A DNA stretch of 64,000 nt from Paenibacillus xylanexedens (lineage in GTDB: Bacteria > Bacillota > Bacilli > Paenibacillales > Paenibacillaceae): NCBI RefSeq assembly GCF_001908275.1, contig NZ_CP018620.1, forward strand, positions 3,472,001 through 3,536,000, read 5' to 3'. Below the pieces are notes generated by a model. The model searched no databases and was not told the origin of the DNA. It was given only the letters and a program-made list of their open reading frames with translations. Positions 7,423 through 16,802 of this stretch are shown in pieces. Both the position numbers and the translations under genes were made by a program. How positions within the stretch are numbered: position 1 is the first letter of the stretch; every line of letters starts with the position of its first letter.

Positions 7423-9498
7423 ATGTCTTTTCAACCAAATCCCGGGGATGAAGTGGTGATTAACGACATTGCCTATACGATTGGGCAACATCCGGCTGCG
7501 CCGGGTCTGGCTTATGCCCAAGCCGGAAGGCAGGGGATTGTTTATCAGTTGTTACCCCGAAATGCTTCCCTTCATGGGGCCAAAGCACTAAAAGTCTTTT
7601 TTCCTAAATTCCGTATTCCGGCTATGGTATATCAGTCTGAGCATATGGAGTCTTATAGTGAACTGCCAGGTTTGCAGGTATGCAAGCGTGATGTGCTCAC
7701 TCCGGAAAGAAACGGAGCGCTCATTGGAAAACATCCCGATCTGTTATATGCGGTGTTGATGCCATGGGTGCAAGGTCAGACCTGGTTCGATGTAATTAGT
7801 GATCAGAGACAGTTGACGGCTGAGGAGAGCCTGAAGCTGGCCAGAGCGCTTGCTGGAACGGGTTCGGCTATGGAACAACGTGGACTGGCTCATTGCGATA
7901 TGTCCGCTCCCAATGTAATGATTCCGTTTTTTTCCGAAGTGGAGAACCTGGGGAAGACGTCTGCGGTAGAACTTGTGGATGTCGAGCAGATGTACGGTTC
8001 CAAGATGGATCGTCCGGATGCCCTGCTTGCCGGGTCGCCCGGTTATGCAGCCCATCGAACAGTGCACAGCGGTTTGTGGAGTTCATATGCTGACCGATTT
8101 GCCGGAGCTGTTATCATTGCTGAAATGTTAAGTTGGTCGGACCCTGTGATTGTAGAGAAAGCGTGGGGCGAAAGTTATTTTGACCAGCATGAAATGCAAA
8201 CGGTGAGTGAACGGTATTATGCGATGCGAGAGTCCCTTGAGAAACGTTGGGGTTCCAAACTGTCCGATCTGTTTATTCGAGCATGGGAAAGTCACGATCT
8301 GAGCAGCTGTCCGACGTTTGGCGAGTGGTATGTTGCATTGGCTGCGGTAGACGTGGATCAGGCCAATGCGGCTGCTGCTGTGACGTCGGAAGAAGAAGCT
8401 GCCAATCCGTCCGAAGCTGATGTGAATCTGAAAAAGAGCTCAGAACCAGTAAGTGAACCGGTGAATACGCAAGACGGGAACCGTCCTCAAACGCCGCACT
8501 CTCCCGATCAGGAAGCGGTTGTGAACCGTCTGTTCCTGCAAGCAAGAGCCCTGGAGGATGAAGATAAACCGGCTGCAGCACTGGAAGTGTACCGTTCGCT
8601 TTATCATTTTATTCCTCATAACAGCGCGATGCAGATGGAAGTCGAGGCTGCAATTAAGGAACTGGATGCCAAGCTTAATCCAAAAGAAGACACAGACAAA
8701 CCTGTACCTGTGCCATTCTACAGATCCAAAAAGTTCATGATTTCCTCCGCTGTGCTTATTGTATTGCTGGCAGGTGGCGTGCCAACGGTCAAAATACTCG
8801 CCGATCAGGCAGAGGTAAAGCAGAAAGAACAGCAGGAAGCCACACGACTGGCAGATATCAAAGCTGCGGAAGAGGCTGAAGCTGCAAAGGCAGCTGCGCT
8901 CAAACAGCAGGAAGAGCAGGAGAAGCAAAAGGCCGCAGAGGCTGCAAAACTGGACGCAGAGGAAAAGAAAAAGCTTGCTGAAGCCAAGCAGAAGGAAGCT
9001 GAAGCAAAGAAAAAAGAAGAAGAACGTAAGGCGTTACAGGCCAAGTACGACAAACAGGCTAAATATGAGGCCTATCTGGTGAAGCAGGAACAGCAGAAAA
9101 AAGAAGCTGCCAAGAGAGCGCAGCAAGAGAAGTACGATAAACAGGCAAAATATGAAGCTTATCTGGTCTGGAAAAAAGAGAATGATGCCAAGCTTGCAAA
9201 ACAGGAAGCGGAGCGTAAAGCGGCAGCGGAAGTTAAACGTCAGCAGGAGATTGCTCAGAAAGCCGCGCTCAAGAAAAAACGAGCCCAGAATGTAGTCACG
9301 CTGATTGCTCATTACAATAAAACGTATAACGCACAAAAAGGCAGAAAGATTGAAAATGCGGAAGCGTATGCCCGTGATTTTAAAAATCTCTACAATACAG
9401 ATGCTTCCTATTTCAAAGGTGTCGGCAAAGTGGCCGCTCGAATGAGTGCCATTAACAAATTTCTGAGCAACACCAGTTATACGTTGCCCAACTTATAA
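7423..9498 (+). CDS. Membrane-anchored protein with N-terminal Ser/Thr kinase-like domain and coiled coil (possible EssB/YukC counterpart)
   Basis: 691 residues. Residues about 1-310 have protein-kinase-like features: a Lys in ALKVF, HCDMSAPN (157-164) in place of HRDxxxxN, and LVDVEQ (Asp186) in place of DFG. An acidic linker and a TPR-like helical stretch (about 365-420) come next. One membrane helix lies at about 438-460, then a Lys/Glu/Ala coiled coil and a small basic C-terminal domain. The 13-residue motif KYDKQAKYEAYLV occurs twice in the coiled coil. EssB/YukC also has an N-terminal pseudokinase, one membrane helix and an outer helical part, so this may be the locus's EssB analogue. 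Alternatively it is the kinase of a kinase/vWA/PP2C triad. Activity is uncertain because the DFG is altered. Confidence 0.75.
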   Translation: MSFQPNPGDEVVINDIAYTIGQHPAAPGLAYAQAGRQGIVYQLLPRNASLHGAKALKVFFPKFRIPAMVYQSEHMESYSELPGLQVCKRDVLTPERNGALIGKHPDLLYAVLMPWVQGQTWFDVISDQRQLTAEESLKLARALAGTGSAMEQRGLAHCDMSAPNVMIPFFSEVENLGKTSAVELVDVEQMYGSKMDRPDALLAGSPGYAAHRTVHSGLWSSYADRFAGAVIIAEMLSWSDPVIVEKAWGESYFDQHEMQTVSERYYAMRESLEKRWGSKLSDLFIRAWESHDLSSCPTFGEWYVALAAVDVDQANAAAAVTSEEEAANPSEADVNLKKSSEPVSEPVNTQDGNRPQTPHSPDQEAVVNRLFLQARALEDEDKPAAALEVYRSLYHFIPHNSAMQMEVEAAIKELDAKLNPKEDTDKPVPVPFYRSKKFMISSAVLIVLLAGGVPTVKILADQAEVKQKEQQEATRLADIKAAEEAEAAKAAALKQQEEQEKQKAAEAAKLDAEEKKKLAEAKQKEAEAKKKEEERKALQAKYDKQAKYEAYLVKQEQQKKEAAKRAQQEKYDKQAKYEAYLVWKKENDAKLAKQEAERKAAAEVKRQQEIAQKAALKKKRAQNVVTLIAHYNKTYNAQKGRKIENAEAYARDFKNLYNTDASYFKGVGKVAARMSAINKFLSNTSYTLPNL

Positions 9499-9537
9499 AA
9501 TAACACGTGAATGAATGACGGAGGTGACTCACCCTAG

Positions 9538-10290
9538 ATGAACTACACGATTCAAGCATCACAGCGTACACCTGCACTTATCATATATTTAATTGATATT
9601 AGCGCCTCCATGAATATGGTTCTGGAAAATCGTCGACGGATTGACGTTGTCTATGATGCCTTATCTCTTGCGATCCGCCAAATGGTATTTCGCTCTACCA
9701 AGGGTAATCGTCTGACACCTCGCTATCGTATAGCCATATTGGCTTACAGCGATGATGTATATGACTTGTTGAACGGAATCAAAGGAATTGATGAGATCGC
9801 TGCCGTTGGTTCTTTGCCTGACCTGACTCCGAGACGGTTTTCAGATTCTGCGAAGGCTTTCCTGCAGGCGGAAAAGATTCTACAGGCCGAAATTCCAAAT
9901 ATGCAGGATTGTCCTGCGCCACTTGTATGCCACATGACCGATGGGGTAGCCACAGGTGAAGATCCCGAACCTATTGCAAAAAGAATTATGGGTATGAGTG
10001 TACCTGACGGCAATGTACTGGTGGAGAATATTTTTATATCGGATCATCTGCTGGAAGGACCAATTGCTGAACCTAGAAGATGGAAGGGAATCTCTTCGGA
10101 AACGAATCTACAGGATGAGCATGGAGAGAAGCTGCGGAATATGTCATCTGTCCTGCCCGAAAGTTATCGGGAAATGCTTGTTGAAGCTGATTATTTGCTT
10201 GCACCCGGTGCACTCATGATGCTGCCAGGTACATGTGCAGAATTGGTATCAATCGGATTCCAGATGTCCGCTGCTACGCCTGTGAGATAG
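9538..10290 (+). CDS. von Willebrand factor A domain protein (TerY-like)
   Basis: 250 residues, ATG behind GGAGGTGA. The fold begins with LIIYLIDISASM, whose D20-x-S22-x-S24 is the metal-ion-dependent adhesion (MIDAS) signature. A Thr in LTPRRF and the Asp of HMTDG complete the site. No signal peptide or membrane helix, so it is cytosolic, as in TerY-type vWA proteins that work with a kinase and a PP2C phosphatase. The gene lies 39 bases after the kinase-like gene and 10 before the phosphatase gene. Confidence 0.85.
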   Translation: MNYTIQASQRTPALIIYLIDISASMNMVLENRRRIDVVYDALSLAIRQMVFRSTKGNRLTPRYRIAILAYSDDVYDLLNGIKGIDEIAAVGSLPDLTPRRFSDSAKAFLQAEKILQAEIPNMQDCPAPLVCHMTDGVATGEDPEPIAKRIMGMSVPDGNVLVENIFISDHLLEGPIAEPRRWKGISSETNLQDEHGEKLRNMSSVLPESYREMLVEADYLLAPGALMMLPGTCAELVSIGFQMSAATPVR

Positions 10291-10300
10291 GAGGGGAATC

Positions 10301-11143
10301 ATGAGAGCGATGCGTTTGGCGACATTGTCTGCTGGAGATAAGGGGGGCCATGCCGAGCAACGGCATGGCAACTTTCGCTATGTGAGTGTACAGACCGGGG
10401 AACAGCCGCTAACTCGCTATCAAGGCACATTTAAGTGCAGATATGGTTATGGCAGAGCGGCTGAGACGGTTCATCAGGGAGATACCGGACAGGACTTTGC
10501 TGCGGTACGTATGAAAGGGAATATCTGCAATTTTGTTTTGTGTGATGGGGTAGGCATGAGTTACCTGGGCGATTTTGCAGCGCGTTTTCTGGGGAATGCT
10601 TTGCTGGATTGGTTGGAAACGACGCAAAACACAACGGTAGAGGGTGTTGAGCGTCTTCTCCATGATCTAACCCTTCCCGCATCGGAGCAATTGGAGAAAT
10701 TACAGCCACTGGAAAGTTCCCCTTTGTTGCTGCGTGAAGTGTTGATGGAAAAGCGAAGTCGGGGCAGTCAGGCCATGTATGTGTGTGGGCGGATCGAGCT
10801 CACGGGAGGCGGCCGCAAAAGCCGTGTATGGTTAGCGTGGCAAGGAGATTCCCGTATTCGCCTGTGGCGTAATGGTCAGGAACAGTCTGAATTATTTCAG
10901 ACTCACTGCAAGACAAATGAGCGTTGGTCTACACTTGAAGGACCTGTTGGTGGTAAGCCGCACATCTGCGAGATGAAAGGGGCCGCAGGAGATTCACTGC
11001 GTCTTCAGTTGTATACGGATGGATTAAATGATCTGGATGCCATTCAAGCCTATGTCCCGGATGAACACATTCAGGTACTGCTGGATGCTACACATACCGG
11101 CGGTCTTGAAGATGATGCCGCTTTCATTGAGCTGGAATGGTGA
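10301..11143 (+). CDS. PP2C-family serine/threonine phosphatase
   Basis: 280 residues, ATG behind AGGAGGGG. Metal-binding and core motifs of PP2C are visible: GQDF near 66, LCDGVGMSYLGDFAA near 80-95, AWQGDSRIRLWR in the middle, LYTDGLNDL near the end and the final EDDAAFIELEW. It is cytosolic. Together with the vWA and kinase-like genes it forms the last gene of what looks like one operon, suggesting reversible phosphorylation controls or accompanies secretion. Confidence 0.87.
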   Translation: MRAMRLATLSAGDKGGHAEQRHGNFRYVSVQTGEQPLTRYQGTFKCRYGYGRAAETVHQGDTGQDFAAVRMKGNICNFVLCDGVGMSYLGDFAARFLGNALLDWLETTQNTTVEGVERLLHDLTLPASEQLEKLQPLESSPLLLREVLMEKRSRGSQAMYVCGRIELTGGGRKSRVWLAWQGDSRIRLWRNGQEQSELFQTHCKTNERWSTLEGPVGGKPHICEMKGAAGDSLRLQLYTDGLNDLDAIQAYVPDEHIQVLLDATHTGGLEDDAAFIELEW

Positions 11144-11280
11144 GTGCCAGTTACAAACTTGTGGACCGATCCTGATATTGCTGTGACGTTGGTGTTGATC
11201 AACGGTGAAAAAACTTGCTGGTGTTGATTTAAAAGACACTCTTTTTGGGTAATCTTGTGAAGAATTGAATTTAAGTGTGT

Positions 11281-11485
11281 GTTCAAAAAGGTCGGTTTTC
11301 AGTACCAAGAAGATGGGATAAAGCTAGAAATGGAGTAGCGGAGCGTAGATAGAGCTACGTGAGCAACCGCAATGTTTCCGAAGGAAACAACCTTCGTAAG
11401 CCCACACTTATTTCGGCTGAATTCCATATTCGATGCTGATGGTGCCATTAGGCACCTTTCGTAATCAAAAGCGGACTTTTTGAAC
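11281..11485. mobile_element. MITE-like repeat, copy 1
   Basis: A ~205-bp non-coding element with near-inverted ends: left GTTCAAAAAGGTCGGTTTTC and, on the other strand from the right end, GTTCAAAAAGTCCGCTTTTG. It shares long runs of near-identity with copy 2 at 25052-25249, including GGAGTAGCGGAGCGTAG, TTTCC-GAAGGAAACAACC and ATTCCATATTCGATGCTG. It carries internal hairpins and no gene. It fills most of the 11144-11554 gap. Confidence 0.75.
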
Positions 11486-11554
11486 AACCTCTTTAACGAT
11501 GAGCTTGAACGTACATTCTTACATAATTGCTAAAATGAAGGAGTGGAATGGATA

Positions 11555-12361
11555 ATGACACAACATAACGGCAAGTCACGGTTCCAGGGTAAGGTTGCGA
11601 TTATTACCGGAGCAGGCTCGGGTATTGGGAAGGCCACTGCGGTCAAACTGGCTAAAGAGGGTGCACATGTTGCATTGTTTGATCTGGTGAATGATCGGAT
11701 CTCTGAAACGGAAGCAGAGATTAATGCGCTGCACCCCGGTGCGGCAAGAGCATTTGATGTAGACATTTCCGACCCGGCACGTGTGGAAAAGGCTGTACTG
11801 GAAACCGTTGAGTTATTCGGCGGTTTGGATATTGTTTTTGCCAATGCGGGCATTAACGGTGTATCGGCACCCATTGAGGAGATTCAGGTTGAAGATTGGC
11901 AGCAGATTATTACAACGAACTTGAATGGTACATTTTTTACCGTTAAATATGCATTGCCTCACTTGAAAAAACGGGGTGGCGGCAGCATTATCATCACGAG
12001 TTCCATCAACGGAAATCAACGCTTCTCAAGCTTTGGCATGTCGGGGTACAGCACGTCCAAGGCAGGGCAGGTTGCATTTGCGAAGATGGCTGCGCTGGAG
12101 CTGGCGAAGTTCAAGATACGTGTAAACGTGATCTGCCCAGGAGCGATTGCGACAAATATCGATCAAAGTACGGTCAAAACGGATGATCTGCAACAGATCA
12201 TTATTCCGATGGAGTTCCCGGAAGGACAGCAGCCGCTGGCGGACGGGCCGGGTCAGCCGGAACATGTTGCCGATCTGGTAAGTTTCCTCGCATCGTCCGA
12301 ATCCAGACATATTACCGGAGCAGAGATCGTCATTGATGGTGCCGAGTCATTGCTCAGCTAA
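11555..12361 (+). CDS. Short-chain dehydrogenase/reductase
   Basis: 268 residues from ATG 11555, with AAGGAG eleven bases upstream; a GTG at 11543 overlaps that site. Rossmann signature TGAGSGIG (18-25), NAG near 95, catalytic Ser in ITSS and YSTSK (Tyr165, Lys169) are intact, so it should be an active NAD(P)-dependent SDR. The C-terminal GAEIVIDGAES is typical of the classical family. The substrate cannot be told from sequence. Single gene with its own terminator. Confidence 0.88.
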   Translation: MTQHNGKSRFQGKVAIITGAGSGIGKATAVKLAKEGAHVALFDLVNDRISETEAEINALHPGAARAFDVDISDPARVEKAVLETVELFGGLDIVFANAGINGVSAPIEEIQVEDWQQIITTNLNGTFFTVKYALPHLKKRGGGSIIITSSINGNQRFSSFGMSGYSTSKAGQVAFAKMAALELAKFKIRVNVICPGAIATNIDQSTVKTDDLQQIIIPMEFPEGQQPLADGPGQPEHVADLVSFLASSESRHITGAEIVIDGAESLLS

Positions 12362-12420
12362 GTGAGCATTCTGGATAGATTCCATTTTACTTAAGTCGTG
12401 TCTTAGGATATGTCTGCGAT

Positions 12421-12449
12421 AGTCGTTCCTTTGGAACGGCTTTTTTTGT
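12421..12449 (+). terminator. Terminator after the SDR gene
   Basis: GTCGTTCC-TTT-GGAACGGC followed by seven T residues. Confidence 0.8.
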
Positions 12450-12514
12450 TATAATGCTAACATTCGAATAGAGATACTGAAGAGCAGTAGGGTACATTCA
12501 TTAGGAGCGATCAT

Positions 12515-15034
12515 ATGCATATAGAGTTACCTATACAAGAGATTATTCCTGAGTTGAGACAGTTATTTCGGGATCAAGATACAGGTGTGTTAATTGCAGA
12601 GCCAGGAGCGGGAAAAACGACGGTTGTACCGCTGGCTTTGCTGGAGGAGCCGTGGGTTGCGGGACGGAAAATCATTATGCTGGAACCCCGAAGGCTGGCT
12701 GCGCGTTCGGCTGCATCGAGACTGGCGGCTACGCTAGGGGAAAAGGCGGGTCAGACTGTAGGATATCGTGTACGCATGGATACCCGGGTGAGTCAGGGGA
12801 CACGCATTGAAGTTGTGACGGAAGGGGTATTGACCCGGATGTTACAGCAGGACCAGGGTCTTGAGGATACGGCGATGATTATATTTGATGAATTCCATGA
12901 GCGGCATCTACACGGGGATTTGGGTCTGGCTCTGGCCTTGGAATCGCGAGCGATGTTACGTCCAGATCTGAAATTGCTGGTGATGTCGGCGACCCTTGAT
13001 CCTGTTCCCGTCTGTGCATTGCTTGGCGAAGGTACAAAATCAATTCACTGTCCCGGGCGCACGTTTCCGGTGGAAACACGATATGTGCCAAGACCGGCAG
13101 CCATGCCACTGGAACAATTCACGGCTCAGACGGTGAACAAGGCATTAGCTGAACAGGAGGGAGACGTGCTTGTTTTTCTTCCTGGTGCAAGAGAGATACA
13201 CCGTACAGAGCGGGAGTTATCGAATGGTTCTCTTCCTGCGCATGTGAAAGTTCATTCCCTGTATGGCAGTATGCCGGTGGAACAACAGGATGAGGCCATA
13301 CGTCCGGCGGCTGAGGGTTCGCGCAAAGTTGTGTTGTCCACCTCCATTGCGGAATCCAGTCTCACACTCGCTGGAGTTAAGATTGTGGTGGACGCAGGGC
13401 TGAGCCGAGCATCGGCATTCTCGCCGCGAACGGGCATGAGCCGGCTTGTCACCCTGCCGGTGTCCAAGGCGTCAGCCGATCAACGGCGGGGGCGTGCAGG
13501 GCGAATTGCCCCTGGGGTGTGTTACCGGCTATGGAGCGAAGAGGTTCATGGGGGGCTACCTGAGGCAGCTCGCCCAGAGATTACCTCCGCGGATCTTGCG
13601 CCGCTGGCGCTGGAGCTTGCCGTCTGGGGTGTCCAGTCCCCAGCAGAGCTGCAATGGCTGGACACCCCGCCTGACGCCGCCTACGGCCAGGCACAGGCGC
13701 TGCTGCGCCAGCTGGGCGGCCTGGACGACGCAGGCCGCATCACGCCCTTCGGGCGGCGGATGAACACGCTTGGCGTGCATCCGCGACTGGCCAGCATGCT
13801 GCTCCGCGCGGCGGAGCTTGGGCTTGCCAGCTACGCCAGCATGCTGGCGGCACTGCTGCAGGAGCCTGCGGGCCTTCGCAGCAGTGGCAGTGCAGGCGCG
13901 GGCACGGACCTCCGCCCGCGCGTAGAGGCGCTGCTGACCGCGGACAGCAGCGCCATGCCGCAAGCGGCAGCGGCTGTCGCAGACGGCGCGGCCGTGCGGC
14001 GCATGCTCCAGGAGAGCCGCCAGCTGCGCTCGGCGCTCGGCCCGGCGGCCGATCCGGTAAGGCCGGATGAGGACAGCTGCGGATTGCTGCTGTCCTTCGC
14101 CTATCCGGACCGGATCGGGCAACGCCGGGAGGACGGCCGCTATCTGCTGAGCAGCGGCCGCGGCGTACGGCTCGCAGCGACAGAATCGCTGAGCCGTTCA
14201 GCGTATCTGGTCGCAGCCGAGGCAGACGACCAGGGCGCAGATGCGCGCATCCTGCTGTCTGCGCCGTTGCAGGAGCAGACATTGTTGCAGGCAGGTCAGC
14301 ACTTGCTGCACAATGAAGTGCAAGTGGCCTGGGATTCCAATACCCGCAGCGTGCGGGCACATAAGAGACTTCGGATTGGAGCCCTTGTAATTAAAGAGAG
14401 CAGTATTGCACAGCCGCCTGAAGATCAGGTGCTGGAAGCACTGTTAATCGGAATACGAATGGAAGGGCTGGATTGTCTGCCTTGGACAAAAACATCCAGA
14501 CAACTTGCGGACAGGCTGCGGTTCCTGCATCTCCATCTACCTGAGTGGCCCGACCTGATCGAAGATGATCTGACCGAAGAGTTGGCAGAACATCTTACCC
14601 CTTATCTGACAGGCATGCGATCGGCAGCCGACCTGAAGAGATTGTCGATGCAGGATGTATTACTGGGTGGATTGAGCTGGACGCAACGACAACAACTGGA
14701 CGATGAAGCGCCGACGCATATACAGGTGCCCAGTGGCTCACGTATTCCTGTGGACTACAGTCGTCCAGAGGACCCGGCGCTGGCAGTAAGATTACAGGAG
14801 ATGTTTGGACAACAGGAGACACCGCGTATAGCGGGTGGGCGAGTCCCGTTGACCATCCATTTGTTATCGCCGGCTCAGCGACCTGTACAGGTCACAAGAG
14901 ACTTGGCCAATTTCTGGCGAGAGACGTACTTTGACGTCAAAAAAGATCTGAAAGGTCGTTATCCGAAGCACTACTGGCCGGATAATCCACTTGAAGCGGT
15001 CGCCACAAATCGGGCCAAACCACGGGGGAAATAG
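12515..15034 (+). CDS. hrpB: ATP-dependent helicase HrpB (DExH type)
   Basis: 839 residues. Helicase motifs I (GAGKTT, 31-36), II (DEFHER, from 125, a DExH box), III (SAT near 160) and VI (QRRGRAGR, about 322-329) are intact. The C-terminal end KGRYPKHYWPDNP followed by EAVATNRA is diagnostic of HrpB. The biological role of HrpB is poorly known; related DEAH proteins act on RNA. About 13.55-14.33 kb of the gene is strikingly GC-rich compared with both ends and produces long spurious antisense frames. The reading frame itself is unbroken. Confidence 0.95.
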   Translation: MHIELPIQEIIPELRQLFRDQDTGVLIAEPGAGKTTVVPLALLEEPWVAGRKIIMLEPRRLAARSAASRLAATLGEKAGQTVGYRVRMDTRVSQGTRIEVVTEGVLTRMLQQDQGLEDTAMIIFDEFHERHLHGDLGLALALESRAMLRPDLKLLVMSATLDPVPVCALLGEGTKSIHCPGRTFPVETRYVPRPAAMPLEQFTAQTVNKALAEQEGDVLVFLPGAREIHRTERELSNGSLPAHVKVHSLYGSMPVEQQDEAIRPAAEGSRKVVLSTSIAESSLTLAGVKIVVDAGLSRASAFSPRTGMSRLVTLPVSKASADQRRGRAGRIAPGVCYRLWSEEVHGGLPEAARPEITSADLAPLALELAVWGVQSPAELQWLDTPPDAAYGQAQALLRQLGGLDDAGRITPFGRRMNTLGVHPRLASMLLRAAELGLASYASMLAALLQEPAGLRSSGSAGAGTDLRPRVEALLTADSSAMPQAAAAVADGAAVRRMLQESRQLRSALGPAADPVRPDEDSCGLLLSFAYPDRIGQRREDGRYLLSSGRGVRLAATESLSRSAYLVAAEADDQGADARILLSAPLQEQTLLQAGQHLLHNEVQVAWDSNTRSVRAHKRLRIGALVIKESSIAQPPEDQVLEALLIGIRMEGLDCLPWTKTSRQLADRLRFLHLHLPEWPDLIEDDLTEELAEHLTPYLTGMRSAADLKRLSMQDVLLGGLSWTQRQQLDDEAPTHIQVPSGSRIPVDYSRPEDPALAVRLQEMFGQQETPRIAGGRVPLTIHLLSPAQRPVQVTRDLANFWRETYFDVKKDLKGRYPKHYWPDNPLEAVATNRAKPRGK

Positions 15035-15488
15035 TTGAATTATTTCGTTTTTTCAGATATCAAAGACACGTGTCTGAAGCAGAACGTGAAGCGGGAGCGC
15101 TAACAAACCTGTGACGTCTTATTCGGCGATTTGAAGCGCCCGTAGTAATCTAAGGAATCTGAAACACGCTATATTTGAATAACCTACCGTTTACAACGGG
15201 TTTGTCAGGTAATTTTGGTAAATAACGTGTCTCATGTTCCTTACAAAATAAAAGGAGGAGTCGAAGGCTAAATAAGACGTCCTCGGTTCCTTAGAAAATC
15301 GTCTGGACAATTCGCCAGGATCAGCCAGTCTGGACTTCAAGATGTTCTGGACCCCACGTCCTTCAACGTAGAGCATGCCTGACAACGTATCACATACCTG
15401 AGTTTGAAGGCACACCCTGATGAGGATTAAAAAGCAATGAACCTCAGTAATTTTTTACTATCAACACATAGTATATTGATTTGCAAAC
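15035..15488. other. Intergenic region between hrpB and the stress gene
   Basis: About 450 bases without a credible gene. It holds a 12-bp perfect palindrome AGACACGTGTCT (15064-15075), a small hairpin CCGTT-TAC-AACGG near 15187-15199 and several short repeats. None forms a clear terminator. The sigma-B type promoter follows at 15489. Confidence 0.5.
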
Positions 15489-15513
15489 GTTTAAAAGAAA
15501 CTTAGGCGGGTAA
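15489..15513 (+). promoter_or_regulatory. Sigma-B type promoter
   Basis: GTTTAA, 13 bases, GGGTAA. Both boxes match the Bacillus sigma-B consensus (GTTTAA-N12-15-GGGWAW), about 40 bases before a general stress gene. Confidence 0.75.
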
Positions 15514-15554
15514 TAACATAGCGAACCACTCAATAATATGAGGAGGGATTCACT

Positions 15555-16160
15555 ATGCAGAAGAAAATCGTAGGTGTGTTTAATACAGAACGTGAAGCAT
15601 CACAGGCTATCGAGGGTCTGAAAGCACAAGGATTCACTTCAGACGAAATCTCCGTTGTTACACAGGATCGGGATGAACTGAAGGCAATTCGGGAAGAGAC
15701 AGGTACCAAAGCCCCTGAAGGCGTGGCTGCTGGTGCAGCAACAGGTGGTGTACTTGGTGGCGTAGCCGGTCTGCTCGCAGGTATCGGTGCACTAGCCATA
15801 CCCGGCATAGGACCGATTCTGGCCGCAGGTCCTATTGCAGCAGCATTTACCGGTGCAGCTGTGGGTGCAGGAGCTGGCGGATTGGTGGGTGGACTTGTGG
15901 GTCTTGGTATTCCGGAAGAGGACGCTAAACAGTATGAGGAGTATGTACAGAATGGTAAAATCCTGCTGCTCGTAGATTCTACGGATCGGGACTCCGATGT
16001 GTACGATGTGTTCAGTGGCAACAGCCAGCTTAACCGAGACAGAGCCGAAGCAGCTCATCGCGGAGATGTGCCAGCCGAACGTCCGGATCTGGATATGGAA
16101 GAACGCAGATTGGAAGCCCAAAACAAGGCAGCACGATTCGGTAACAATACATTCCTGTAA
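15555..16160 (+). CDS. YflT-type general stress protein with glycine-rich core
   Basis: 201 residues, start behind GAGGAGGG. Residues 1-55 form the YflT-like domain (KIVGVFNTEREASQAIEGLK, then SVVTQDRDEL). Residues about 58-120 are an Ala/Gly-rich glycine-zipper region that could insert into a membrane. The tail is hydrophilic. This family (general stress protein 17M type) is sigma-B dependent in Bacillus, which fits the promoter at 15489. Molecular function unknown. Confidence 0.88.
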   Translation: MQKKIVGVFNTEREASQAIEGLKAQGFTSDEISVVTQDRDELKAIREETGTKAPEGVAAGAATGGVLGGVAGLLAGIGALAIPGIGPILAAGPIAAAFTGAAVGAGAGGLVGGLVGLGIPEEDAKQYEEYVQNGKILLLVDSTDRDSDVYDVFSGNSQLNRDRAEAAHRGDVPAERPDLDMEERRLEAQNKAARFGNNTFL

Positions 16161-16251
16161 ACTTGCCGCGAATTTAATCGATATGAAATAAAACCCAATG
16201 ACTTATTATCTGCAAAATGGAATGACATATATGATCCACCAGATGGTCATT

Positions 16252-16281
16252 AGCCGGTTTCCTTAAGGGAAGCCGGCTTTT
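16252..16281. terminator. Terminator between convergent genes
   Basis: AGCCGGTTTCC-TTAA-GGGAAGCCGGCT with TTTT after it; it can end the stress gene and possibly the DUF202 gene from the other side. Confidence 0.75.
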
Positions 16282-16337
16282 GTCCCTGTGTTGCATATGG
16301 GTGCGTGTCAATAATGGCAGATGGTGTTTTTACCCCG

Positions 16338-16730
16338 TCAAGCAGGGAATAACAATACATATAACAGTACAGCCAAAGCGAGTCCAATCACCAGTAGCAT
16401 CAATGTGAGAAATCGAATTAATCCGGTCGATGCCTGAAACGTCTGTTCATTGATTTGTGTACGCTTCCGATGATACGCTGCTGCCGAATACACAATGATG
16501 GATATGCCGCCAATCAGAGAAGTGATACCCGTAATAATCGCCGCAATATGTGCAAGTTGATCATACGCCGACGAATTGAAACCAAATCCGGCAGCAAGAA
16601 AGCCGATGCCCGCCATGGCAATACCCGTGCGCACCCAGGCCAGAAAAGTTCGCTCGTTAGCCAGATGTTGTTGGACATACTTGGAATCGGTAGTGGTTAC
16701 GTCTTTGTCTGTTAAAGAAATGTGAATCAA
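16338..16730 (-). CDS. DUF202 family membrane protein (YidH-like)
   Basis: 130 residues with the family signature QQHLANERTFLAWVRTG near 24-40 and three membrane helices (about 40-60, 65-90, 105-128). The start is unclear: the first possible codon is TTG at 16730, but the ribosome binding site (ACGGAG) abuts it directly, so initiation may be a few codons downstream at a rare start. It is divergent from the acyltransferase gene. Function of DUF202 is unknown. Confidence 0.82.
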   Translation of the reverse strand: MIHISLTDKDVTTTDSKYVQQHLANERTFLAWVRTGIAMAGIGFLAAGFGFNSSAYDQLAHIAAIITGITSLIGGISIIVYSAAAYHRKRTQINEQTFQASTGLIRFLTLMLLVIGLALAVLLYVLLFPA

Positions 16731-16802
16731 CTCCGTTCATTAAATATACGGCTTCATTGTACTTTGTTTTTACCGCAAAACCAAGAAAGGATGGCTGAAT
16801 GT

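Noticed and set aside
13556..14360. Long antisense frames within hrpB
   Set aside because: They arise from the GC-rich segment, carry no motifs or ribosome binding sites, and lie entirely inside a well-supported helicase gene.
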